Assembly: GCF_004114375.1 (NCBI RefSeq)
Contig: NZ_CP034692.1
Location: forward strand, 1,364,001 to 1,428,000
Direction of reading: 5' to 3'
Source of the DNA: Halorubrum sp. BOL3-1
Lineage (GTDB): Archaea; Halobacteriota; Halobacteria; Halobacteriales; Haloferacaceae
Length of the DNA: 64,000 bases
A program made the position numbers and the translations under genes. Positions 16,293 through 24,259 of this stretch are shown here, piece after piece. Every line of letters begins with the position of its first letter. Within the stretch, counting starts at the first letter, position 1. The notes below the pieces were generated by a model that saw only the letters and a program-made list of their open reading frames with translations, was not told the DNA's origin and ran no database searches.

Positions 16293-17137
16293 ACCATGCC
16301 CGTATCAGGTACTTAGAGTCGAAACGCAGCGTCGACGAGCGATCGCGTTCCCGTCGCGTGTCGGACCGGTTATTCGAGGCTCTCCCTGAAGCGCCGACCG
16401 TCGGCGAAGCCGGCGCCGGAACCGGGACGACGGTACCGTGGTTGCTTGAACGAGGGGTAACTGCCGGATCGTATCGAGGCATCGACCTCTCTCCGACGGT
16501 AGTCGCTCACGCGCAGTCCACCCAGCCGGCCGTACTCCGGCGTCGCGGGTACGACGCTGTCGACCACGAGACCGGGGGCGCCGTCGAGACGTTTTGGTTC
16601 GAGTTCGAGGTCGGCGATGCGTTACAGCTCCTGAACGACCAGACCTACGACGTCGTCATCGCTCAGCAGTTCATGGATCTCGTCTCGCTTGAGCCCGCTG
16701 TCGACGCGCTAACAGCGGCGGTCAAGGACGGGGGTCTCGTGTACTGTCCGTTGACTTTCGACGGTGTGACGCTTTTTCAGCCGGATCACCCGGCTGACGA
16801 CGAGGTACAGCGGGCGTACCACGAGGCGATCGACTCCTCGGCCGATCGAGATGCCCGTGCGGGTCGACACCTGATCGACGAATTCAGCGGCCGAGCCGGG
16901 TCGTTACTCGCCGTCGATGCCTCAGACGCCGTTGTCCATCCCCGAAACGGAGAGTACCCTGACGACGAGCGCTACTTTTTGAATTGCTTACTTGAATTCG
17001 TTGAGGAGTCGGTCTCCGTGGAGACGGTCCGGGAAGTCAAAGACTGGCTGTCAGCGAGGCGCGACCAGCTCGCAGACGGCTGCCTCTCGTACGTCGGACA
17101 CAGATACGACTTTTTGTACCGAACAGGTGCGAAGTGA
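16289..17137 (+). CDS. Class I SAM-dependent methyltransferase
   Basis: A 282-residue methyltransferase. Motif I EAGAGTGTTVPWLLERG (about residues 40-56) binds SAM. The next strand ends YRGIDLSP, and YDVVIAQQFMDLVSL near 125 is motif IV. The C-terminal part has EYPDDERYFLNCLLEFVEES, which may bind substrate. The ATG at 16289 is chosen because it overlaps the PTPS-like stop as ATGA; an in-frame GTG at 16265 is also possible and would add eight residues. As the last gene of the four-gene operon it probably methylates the pathway product. The acceptor atom and molecule are unknown. Confidence 0.8.
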   Translation: MNHARIRYLESKRSVDERSRSRRVSDRLFEALPEAPTVGEAGAGTGTTVPWLLERGVTAGSYRGIDLSPTVVAHAQSTQPAVLRRRGYDAVDHETGGAVETFWFEFEVGDALQLLNDQTYDVVIAQQFMDLVSLEPAVDALTAAVKDGGLVYCPLTFDGVTLFQPDHPADDEVQRAYHEAIDSSADRDARAGRHLIDEFSGRAGSLLAVDASDAVVHPRNGEYPDDERYFLNCLLEFVEESVSVETVREVKDWLSARRDQLADGCLSYVGHRYDFLYRTGAK

Positions 17138-17430
17138 CCTCCTCCTCGCGGTAAACGGGGCGAGACCTTCGGTCTCGCTTACAGCCGGGCGTTAGTGATA
17201 GTCGGAAATCTTGAAGAGGTGGCTGTGATCGACGAGTTGCGGGCGTCTCCAAGCGACTGAGAGACCACTTATAAGGATAGCTTTTATTTATATACTAGTG
17301 CCGAAATTAGACGTTTTAGTACCTCTACTACCCGATATTTTGTCCCGAGAGAACATACATCACTAGTTCGATGTATTCTCTATAACGCCTCTAAATTGAA
17401 CAATAGTGTCTGTAAAGCTATCTAAGTATA
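17138..17430 (+). other. AT-rich noncoding stretch at island edge
   Basis: After the methyltransferase, about 290 bp contain no supported gene. The part from about 17265 to 17460 is strikingly AT-rich (runs such as CTTTTATTTATATACTAG) compared with the surrounding genome. It may hold a terminator for the operon or be the remains of a mobile element. I see no tRNA or clear direct repeat that would mark an attachment site. Confidence 0.4.
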
Positions 17431-17640
17431 CTATGTACCTGTCCAATCTATCCTTTCAATCTCTGAGACGATCACTATAGCGCCGGCGACGGCGAGGCTT
17501 CCCACGGCACCGCGCCGCTGGGTTGGGATGTTTGCTGGTTCGTAACCCGTCGGGATGACAGGGCTACCGGCGTTCACGAGAGCTCCGCTCTCGCCAACGC
17601 CGGGAGCGGCGGGACTCTCTCCGTAAAAAAGACGGCAGCG
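17431..17640 (-). mobile_element. Probable TnpB (IS200/IS605-type) 3' end remnant with strong hairpin
   Basis: On the minus strand an open frame ending at 17431 reads ALVNAGSPVIPTGYEPANIP then TQRRGAVGSLAVAGA, which resembles the variable tail of haloarchaeal IS1341-type TnpB proteins as I remember them. It is followed by GAAGCCTCGCCGTCGCCGGCG, a short hairpin like those at element right ends. Within the fragment a long hairpin is formed by CCGGCGTT-CA-CGAGAGC (17567-17583) and GCTCTCG-CC-AACGCCGG (17587-17603). No catalytic TnpB part remains. The call is tentative; a homology search would settle it. Confidence 0.35.
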
Positions 17641-18015
17641 ATCGCCGGCGTCGGTCCCGGACTCGTGAGTCGTTAGCCGGGCGGTTCGCGGCTGAAGGCT
17701 GTCAAATCGCGGTGTTCGCGCGGTCGACGGGCTACATCGATGAACTCGCTGCCGGTCTTCCGGATCCCCGGAGGCCTCGCCGTCACGACCGATCTCACCG
17801 ACGTCGAACGGATCGAGGAGGGTTCGACGCCGTCCGGGATGCGTTCGATCCGGTCGATGTCCTCGCCAATCACGCGAGTGCCGCCTCGTGGAAGGGGCTG
17901 GTGGACGCGAGCGTTGAGGAGTTCGAAGAGGCGTGAGCCGTCAACGGCCGTGGCGCGTTCGTCCGCTCACGGGAAGCCGTCGGCGTCGCCGCGGAGGGGA
18001 ACCGGCTCGTCGGTT
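17621..18015 (+). pseudogene. Decayed short-chain dehydrogenase/reductase
   Basis: Protein-like SDR sequence is spread over three plus-strand frames. AAIAGVGPGL (about 17636-17665, the glycine-rich NAD motif) is followed after a frameshift by AGRFAAEGCQIAVFARSTGY and IDELAAGLPD. After another shift comes GGLAVTTDLTDVERIEEG, and after a third FDAVRDAFDPVDVLANHAS with ASWKGLVDASVEEFEEA. It then hits TGA at 17936, where the family has Trp, and continues AVNGRGAFVRSREAVG before running into the 3' end of the flavin reductase gene. The catalytic Tyr-Lys half is lost. There is no start codon in place. A clear pseudogene. Confidence 0.8.
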
Positions 18016-18020
18016 CGCGC

Positions 18021-18665
18021 CTATCCGAAGTTCTCGACCTTGGCGGCGTCCGCGTCGCCGCCGGCCGCGTCGACGGCGGCCTCCGCGTCCGCGACGAGAT
18101 CCGTGAACCCGTAGACGAAGACGGTCTCGCCGTCCGATCCCGCGAGCGCGTCGGCGACGGCGTCGGTCAGGGGGTCGTCCGCGCCGAGGAGGCGGACCGC
18201 GGCACCCCGTTCGCGGAGGGCGTCGATCCGGTCGGCGTGGGCGACGTCGTCGTCGCGGTAGACGATAGCGGCCTCGGCGCCCTCGTCGAGCGCGCGCTCC
18301 GCGATGGCGACCGCGGGACCGATTCCCGGTCCGCCCGCGATCACGACCGCGCGGGGCTCGCCGTCGTAGTGCTGGTCGCCGTAGGGACCGGAGAGGGTCA
18401 TCTCGGTGCCGGTCTCGGCGTCCGCGAGGAACGCCGAGAAGTCACCGCCATCCTCGTGGTCGATGCCGACCGTGACCTCGAAGGTCTCGCCCACCCGGGG
18501 CGACGAGAGGGTGTAGAAGCGCGCGACCGACTCGCCGTCGATCTCGGTGCCGAGCTTGACGAACTGCCCGGGTTCGGCCGCGAACCCATCGGGCGCGCGG
18601 AACCGGAGGGCGCGCGTGTCGCGACCGACCGACTCGACCGACTCGACCGTCGCTGTCGTGTCCAT
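18021..18665 (-). CDS. FAD-dependent ferredoxin/NAD(P) reductase family protein
   Basis: A 214-residue single-domain-pair flavoprotein. The N-terminal FAD barrel contains ARFYTLSSPR (the RxYS-type FAD motif, about residues 48-57) and FVKLGTEIDGE. SGPYGDQHYDGE leads into the NAD-binding domain with VIAGGPGIGPAVAIAE near 107-122 and a late VFVYGFTDLV. No iron-sulfur domain is attached, so it would pass electrons between NAD(P)H and a separate carrier. The ATG at 18665 (MDTTATVESVES) is preferred to the upstream ATG at 18689, which adds only MSPPPIRR. It stands alone, with the SDR pseudogene behind it. Confidence 0.82.
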   Translation of the reverse strand: MDTTATVESVESVGRDTRALRFRAPDGFAAEPGQFVKLGTEIDGESVARFYTLSSPRVGETFEVTVGIDHEDGGDFSAFLADAETGTEMTLSGPYGDQHYDGEPRAVVIAGGPGIGPAVAIAERALDEGAEAAIVYRDDDVAHADRIDALRERGAAVRLLGADDPLTDAVADALAGSDGETVFVYGFTDLVADAEAAVDAAGGDADAAKVENFG

Positions 18666-19033
18666 ACGTCGGATCGGCGGGGGAGACACAAACGTGTTCC
18701 CGTCGGCGTCGGTCCCGCCCGTGTCGAAACCGATTCGCCCGGGGCGCTTGTCGCGACCGATACCCGCGTGCCGTCGGCGCGGCCGCCCTCAGCGCGCCCG
18801 TCTCGGGCGTATCTCCGACCAGAAATATTCGACGAACGTCGAAAACGCGTCCGACGCGAAGAGTCGATCGTGAGGAATTTGGTGGATATACGTCCAATTA
18901 TATTCCATTTTTGGGCAATTACAGCGTCTAAAGGCGACAATATTCGCGAAAGCGAATGTATTCGTCCAGAAACGTGTCGGTGGCTACTTCCAGAAGCCTT
19001 TTGATGAGTCCGCCGGTACTTTGCGCATAGCAC
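18666..19033 (+). promoter_or_regulatory. Upstream region of korAB with inverted repeat
   Basis: A 368-bp gap between the divergent flavin reductase and korAB. A perfect inverted repeat ATTCGC (18942-18947) GAAA GCGAAT (18952-18957) lies about 80 bp before the korA ATG and could be a regulator site or RNA hairpin. The region 18880-18945 is locally AT-rich. A convincing TATA box at the right distance from korA is not obvious; CCTTTTGATG near 18996 is the best candidate. Confidence 0.4.
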
Positions 19034-20791
19034 ATGGCTGCGGATTTCAACTGGGCCGTCGGCGGAGAGGCCGGCGACGGCATCGACTCGACGGGGAAGA
19101 TCTTCGCACAGGCGCTTTCCCGCGCGGGTCGACACGTGTTCACGTCGAAGGACTTCGCATCGCGGATCCGAGGCGGGTACACCGCCTACAAGGTTCGCAC
19201 GTCCGTCGACAAGGTACAGAGCGTCGTGGACCGGCTCGACGTGCTCATCGCGCTGACTCCCCGGACGATCGACGAGAACCTCGACGAACTCCACGAGGGG
19301 TCGGTGATCATCTACGACGGCGAGCGGACGACGATGCAGGACGTCGAGATTCCGGAGGGGATGATCGGTCTCGACGTGCCGCTCAAGCGCCTTGCCGAGG
19401 AGGCCGGCGGGGCGATCATGCGGAACGTAGTCGCGCTCGGCGCCGCCTGCGAGGTGGCCGCGTTCCCCATCGAGAACCTCGACTCCGCGCTGAAAAAGCG
19501 GTTCAAGGACAAGGGGCAAAAACTGGTCGACAACAACAAGGAGGCCGCGCGCGCCGGCCAGTCGTACGTGGCCGAGGAGTACGACCACGAGTTCGACTAC
19601 TCACTCGAAACCACAGACGAGGACTACGTCCTCCTCAACGGCGACGAGGCGATCGGCATGGGCGCCATCGCGGCCGGCTGCCGCTTCTACGCCGGCTACC
19701 CGATCACGCCCGCGACGGACGTGATGACGTACCTCACGGGCCGCATCGAGCGGTACGGCGGCCACGTCGTCCAGGCGGAAGACGAGCTGTCCGCGATCAA
19801 CATGGCGCTGGGCGCGGCCCGGGGCGGCGCCCGCGCGATGACGGCGACCTCCGGGCCGGGGATCGACCTGATGACCGAGACGTTCGGACTCATCGCCACC
19901 TCGGAGACGCCGCTCGTCATCTGTAACGTGATGCGTTCGGGTCCCTCGACGGGGATGCCGACGAAACAGGAGCAGGGCGACCTCAACGGAATGCTGTACG
20001 GCGGCCACGGCGAGGTCCCCCGGTTCGTCCTCGCGCCGACCACCATCGCGGAGTGCTTCTGGAAGACCGTCGAGGCGTTCAATCTCGCTGAGAAGTACCA
20101 GCTCCCCGTCTACCTCACGGCCGACCTCTCGATGGCGGTCACCGAACAGACGTTCTCCCCGGACACGTTCGACATGGACGAGGTGGAGATCGACCGCGGC
20201 AACGTCGTTGACGAGACGACGATCGACGACCACATGAGCGACTCCGGCGGCTTCCAGCCCCACGAGATCACCGACGACGGGATCTCGCCGCGGGCGTTCC
20301 CCGGCACCGCCGACGGCGCACACATGTCCACGGGTCTCGAACACGACGAGCAGGGACGCCGGACCGAGGACACCGAGATGCGCGTCAAGCAGGTCGACAA
20401 GCGCAACCGGAAGGTGGAGACCGCCCGCGAGCGCGAGGACTGGAGTCCGCGCGAGTTCGGCGACGGAGACGCCGACACCCTCGTGATCACGTGGGGGTCG
20501 AACGAGGGCGCGCTCGCGGAGGCGGTGGAGTCCCTCGACGAGGAGGGTATCGGCGTGCGAGTACTCTCGGTCCCGTACGTCTTCCCGCGGCCGGATCTCT
20601 CGGAGGACGTCACGGCCGCCGAGACGACGGTCGTCGTCGAGTGTAACGAACGCGGGCAGTTCGCGGACCTGATCGAACACGACGTGCTCGAACGGGTCGA
20701 CCGGATAAACAAGTACGACGGCGTGCGGTTCAAGGCCGACGAACTCGCAGACGAGATCAGAGCGACCCTCGCGGAGGGGGTGGAGGCGTAA
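19034..20791 (+). CDS. korA: 2-oxoacid:ferredoxin oxidoreductase alpha subunit (probably 2-oxoglutarate)
   Basis: A 585-residue fused gamma-alpha subunit that, with KorB, oxidatively decarboxylates a 2-oxoacid to an acyl-CoA and reduces ferredoxin. The gamma domain starts FNWAVGGEAGDGIDSTGK (residues 5-22) with SRIRGGYTAYKVRTS. The alpha domain begins near residue 195 with YVLLNGDEAIGMGAIAAG and YAGYPITPATDVM, then the pyruvate/oxoglutarate-enzyme block AEDELSAINMALGAARGGAR. The length (585) and N-terminus fit the haloarchaeal KorA type rather than the ~630-residue PorA, as I recall them, so 2-oxoglutarate is the likelier substrate. korB follows after 3 bp. Confidence 0.88.
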   Translation: MAADFNWAVGGEAGDGIDSTGKIFAQALSRAGRHVFTSKDFASRIRGGYTAYKVRTSVDKVQSVVDRLDVLIALTPRTIDENLDELHEGSVIIYDGERTTMQDVEIPEGMIGLDVPLKRLAEEAGGAIMRNVVALGAACEVAAFPIENLDSALKKRFKDKGQKLVDNNKEAARAGQSYVAEEYDHEFDYSLETTDEDYVLLNGDEAIGMGAIAAGCRFYAGYPITPATDVMTYLTGRIERYGGHVVQAEDELSAINMALGAARGGARAMTATSGPGIDLMTETFGLIATSETPLVICNVMRSGPSTGMPTKQEQGDLNGMLYGGHGEVPRFVLAPTTIAECFWKTVEAFNLAEKYQLPVYLTADLSMAVTEQTFSPDTFDMDEVEIDRGNVVDETTIDDHMSDSGGFQPHEITDDGISPRAFPGTADGAHMSTGLEHDEQGRRTEDTEMRVKQVDKRNRKVETAREREDWSPREFGDGDADTLVITWGSNEGALAEAVESLDEEGIGVRVLSVPYVFPRPDLSEDVTAAETTVVVECNERGQFADLIEHDVLERVDRINKYDGVRFKADELADEIRATLAEGVEA

Positions 20792-20794
20792 CCA

Positions 20795-21658
20795 ATGAGC
20801 TCAGACATTCGATTCACCGACTTCAAGTCCGACAAGCAGCCGACCTGGTGTCCGGGATGCGGCGACTTCGGCACGATGAACGGGATGATGAAGGGTCTCG
20901 CGGAGACGGGCAACGATCCCGACAACACCTTCGTCGTCGCCGGCATCGGCTGTTCCGGCAAGATCGGCACGTACATGCACAGCTACGCGCTCCACGGTGT
21001 TCACGGGCGCGCGCTCCCGGTCGGGACCGGCGTGAAGATGGCCCGGCCCGACATCGAAGTGATGGTCGCCGGCGGCGACGGCGACGGCTACTCCATCGGC
21101 GCGGGCCACTTTGTCCACGCCGTCCGGCGCAACGTCGACATGACGTACGTCGTGATGGACAACCGCATCTACGGGCTGACGAAGGGACAGGCCTCCCCGA
21201 CCTCCCGCGAGGACTTCGAGACGTCGACGAGTCCCGAGGGACCGAAACAGCCACCGGTCAACCCGCACGCGCTGGCGCTCGCCTCCGGGGCGACGTTCAT
21301 CGCGCAGTCGTTCTCCTCGGACGCGCTCCGCCACCAAGAGATCATCCAAGAGGCCATCGAACACGACGGGTTCGGCTTCGTGAACGTCTACTCGCCGTGC
21401 GTCACCTTCAACGACGTCGACACCTACGACTACTTCCGCGACTCGCTGGTCGACCTGAAGGAGACGGACCACGACCCGACCGACCGCGAGGACGCGAAGG
21501 ACGTCATCCTCGATAATAAAAAAGAGCATCAAGGCGTCATGTATCGAGACGAGTCGTCGGTCCCGTACCACGAGAAACACGGGGTCGACGAGGACATGTC
21601 GGTTATTCCGGACGGCGCTCCCGAGAGCGCGACCGACCTCGTCCGCGAGTTCTACTGA
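20795..21658 (+). CDS. korB: 2-oxoacid:ferredoxin oxidoreductase beta subunit
   Basis: A 287-residue thiamine-diphosphate-binding subunit paired with KorA. WCPGCGDFG (about residues 18-26) and GIGCSGKIGTYM (about 50-61) carry Cys residues that bind the iron-sulfur cluster. VAGGDGDGYSIGAGH (near 88-102) with the following VMDNRIYGLTKGQASPTS is the diphosphate/Mg signature of the family. The C-terminus lacks extra ferredoxin domains. It is co-transcribed with korA (3-bp gap). In haloarchaea the complex replaces the NAD-linked 2-oxoglutarate dehydrogenase of the citric-acid cycle. The citrate synthase gene lies about 3 kb downstream on the other strand. Confidence 0.9.
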   Translation: MSSDIRFTDFKSDKQPTWCPGCGDFGTMNGMMKGLAETGNDPDNTFVVAGIGCSGKIGTYMHSYALHGVHGRALPVGTGVKMARPDIEVMVAGGDGDGYSIGAGHFVHAVRRNVDMTYVVMDNRIYGLTKGQASPTSREDFETSTSPEGPKQPPVNPHALALASGATFIAQSFSSDALRHQEIIQEAIEHDGFGFVNVYSPCVTFNDVDTYDYFRDSLVDLKETDHDPTDREDAKDVILDNKKEHQGVMYRDESSVPYHEKHGVDEDMSVIPDGAPESATDLVREFY

Positions 21659-21786
21659 AACGGTCGCTCAACGCCGAGTCGATTCCGACCTCTCTCGGTG
21701 GCCAAAACCGGCCGAAAGAGGCTCTCCGCGCGGATTTTTCGCCGGGTTTCAGCAAGCCTAATTAGGTGGGTCCGCATCTTTCGTGT

Positions 21787-23022
21787 ATGGTTGACCGCTA
21801 CGACGTCGCGATCGCCGGCGCGGGTCCGGCGGGCGCGCAGTGCGCTCGCGACCTGGCGACGCGCGGCTACGACGTCGTCGTCTTAGAGACGGAGTCGGAA
21901 GACGAGTTCCCGCGACAGAGCAACAAGTCGACCGCAGGCACGTTCCCGTCGATGATGTCCGCGTTCGGGGTCCCCGACGACGTCGTGATGTCGTACACCG
22001 ACGATGTCGTGTTGGAGTCGCCCAACGAGTACTACGAGAGCTATCAGCCTGGGGCGGTCCTGGATTTCGCGGAGTTCAAGCGGTTCCTCGTCGCGGACGG
22101 CCGCGAGAGCGGTGCCGAGTACCGCTTCGACGCGCGCGTCTCGCGCCCGGTCCTCGACGACGACGGCGTCATCGAGGGCGTCCGGTACAACGGCGACGAG
22201 GAGCTGTACGCCGACGTCGTGGTCGACGCCACCGGTCCGGCCGCACCGCTGGCGAGCGCGCTCGACGTCGTCGACCTCGAACGCGAGAACCAGGCGATCG
22301 GGATCGAGTACGAGATGGAGGGCGTCGAAATGAACCACCCCGAGTACGCGGACCTCCGACGGGCGATGATGCTCCGACTGGACCACGACATCGCGCCCGG
22401 CGGCTACTCGTGGATCTTCGCGACCGGCGAGGACACCGCGAAGGTCGGTATCTGTTACATCCAGAACGACCGCCACCGCGAGTTCGCGGAGTCGGGGAAG
22501 ACGGTCGACGGCTACCTCGACGACTGGGTGAGCCGCGACCCCCGTTTCGCCGACGCCGAGCAGATCGACGAGACGGTCCACCGCGGCTCCGCGCACATCC
22601 AGATGCCCGATCAGATGCATACGGACCGCTTCCTCGCGATCGGCGACACCGTCCCGTCCATCGACCCGCTGTGGGGCGAGGGGATCCACACGGGCATGAA
22701 GTCGGCCCGCGCCGCGGCGGCCACCGTCGATCGGTGTCTCACCGACTCGAAGCGTCGCCTCGACGCGGAGAGCCTCGCGGTCTACGAGCGGCTCTGGCAC
22801 CGCGACGTGGCCCCGCGGATGAGAGCGCGGCTGATGCTCACGCGACTGCTGTACCTCGCGCCCAACGAGCGGTACGACCGGCTCATGCGTGACCTCCGTC
22901 GGACGGACGAGAACACGCTCGAAAAGGCGAACCAGGGCGACAAGCCGGCGATGGCGAAGCTGCTCCACCTCGACGACCTCCCGCTGTTGACGAAGTTCGC
23001 GCGCGAGCGGCTGGACGTGTGA
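21787..23022 (+). CDS. Geranylgeranyl reductase family flavoprotein
   Basis: A 411-residue FAD-dependent reductase of the digeranylgeranylglycerophospholipid/geranylgeranyl reductase family, which saturates isoprenoid chains of archaeal membrane lipids. The N-terminal Rossmann motif VAIAGAGPAGAQCARDLA (residues 7-24) ends in VVVLETE. The second FAD motif FLAIGDTVPSIDPLWGEGIH is near 280-299 and the substrate-domain pattern SWIFATGEDTAKVGICY near 214-230. The start is the ATG at 21787, placing a short promoter gap after korB; an upstream in-frame GTG is less likely. It probably works at the membrane surface. The exact lipid substrate is not fixed by sequence. Confidence 0.85.
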   Translation: MVDRYDVAIAGAGPAGAQCARDLATRGYDVVVLETESEDEFPRQSNKSTAGTFPSMMSAFGVPDDVVMSYTDDVVLESPNEYYESYQPGAVLDFAEFKRFLVADGRESGAEYRFDARVSRPVLDDDGVIEGVRYNGDEELYADVVVDATGPAAPLASALDVVDLERENQAIGIEYEMEGVEMNHPEYADLRRAMMLRLDHDIAPGGYSWIFATGEDTAKVGICYIQNDRHREFAESGKTVDGYLDDWVSRDPRFADAEQIDETVHRGSAHIQMPDQMHTDRFLAIGDTVPSIDPLWGEGIHTGMKSARAAAATVDRCLTDSKRRLDAESLAVYERLWHRDVAPRMRARLMLTRLLYLAPNERYDRLMRDLRRTDENTLEKANQGDKPAMAKLLHLDDLPLLTKFARERLDV

Positions 23023-23059
23023 GACGAGAGGGGGCACGACGACTCGGGGCGAACCGCTT

Positions 23060-24214
23060 TTGACGATTCGACGAGCAGGAACGATCACGCTCGATTACGT
23101 CGGACTGGAAGAGGACCTCAACGAGGAGGCGCGACTGATCCGGGACACCGTCCGCCGGTTCGTCGACGAACGGGTTCGTCCGGACATCGGGGACCATTTT
23201 CAGGCGGGGACGTTTCCGACGGAGCTCATCCCGGAGATCGGCGGACTCGGCTTCTACGGCTCGAACCTCGAGGGGTACGGCCTGCCGAACGTCTCCGAGA
23301 CCGCCTACCGCCTGTCGATGTAGGAGCTTGAGGCGTGCGACTCCGGGCTCCGGTCGATGGCCAGCGTCCGGGGAGCGCCCGTGATGTACCCGGTCCACGC
23401 GTACGGCAGCGACGAACGGAAAGACCGCTGGCTTCCCGACCTCGGGACCGGCGAGGCGGTCGGCTGTTTCGGGCTGACGGCGCCGGACCACGGCTCGGAT
23501 CCCTCAGTGATGGAGACGCGGGCAGAGCGCGAGCCGCGGAACGCGACGGCGACGGGTACGTCCTCGACGGCTCGAAGACGTGGATCACGAACGCGCCGAT
23601 CGCGGACGTCGCGGTCGTCTGGGCGCCCGACCTCTCCGCCGAGGGAAGCCCGGTCCGCGGGTTCCTCGTCGATACCGACCGCGACGGCGCCACCACGAAC
23701 GAGATCGACGACAAGCTCTCGCTTCGCGCGTCGATCACCGGCGAGATCGGCCTCCAGAACGCCCGCGTTCCCGAAGAGAACGTCTTTTCGGGCGTGTCGG
23801 GCATGAAGAGACCGCTGTCGTGTCTCACGCAGGCTCGGTACGGGATCGGGTGGGGAGCGGTGGGCCCCGCGCGCGACTGCTTCGAGCAGGCCCGCGAGTA
23901 CGCGCTCGACCGCGACCAGTTCGGCGACGCGGATCGCGACGAGCCGGCTGCTCGCCCGCCGGCTCGTGGAGCTGAAGGAGCGGAGGGAACTCACGCCTCA
24001 GCACGTCTCGATGGCGAAGCGAAACAACGTCCGAACCGCCCGCGGCCAGTCGCGGATCGCGCGCGAGATGCTCGGCAGTAACGGGATCACGACCGACTAC
24101 TCGCCGATGCGAAACGTGGCGAACTTCGAGACCGTCTACACCTACGAAGGAACCCACGACATCCACGCGCTGGTGCTCGGTGAGGACCTGACGGGAATCG
24201 CGGCGTTCGAGTGA
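23060..24214 (+). pseudogene. Acyl-CoA (glutaryl-CoA type) dehydrogenase pseudogene
   Basis: A whole acyl-CoA dehydrogenase can be followed across three frames with several lesions. The expected start LDYVGLEEDLNEEA is preceded by ACG (23087) where ATG is expected. A TAG at 23321 replaces a sense codon between AYRLSM and ELEACDSGLRSMASV. Near 23535 a frameshift breaks AERE... from DGDGYVLDGSKTWITNAPIA. At about 23926 an out-of-frame deletion of roughly 17 codons removes the segment between DRDQFG and TRIATSRLLARRLVELKE. The end is intact, including YTYEGTHDIHALVLGEDLTG. The FAD- and CoA-binding blocks are recognisable but no full protein can be made. Confidence 0.88.
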
Positions 24215-24259
24215 GGAAAACGGACGCGGGCGGGAGCCGGAGAACGTTGCTCGCGACGC

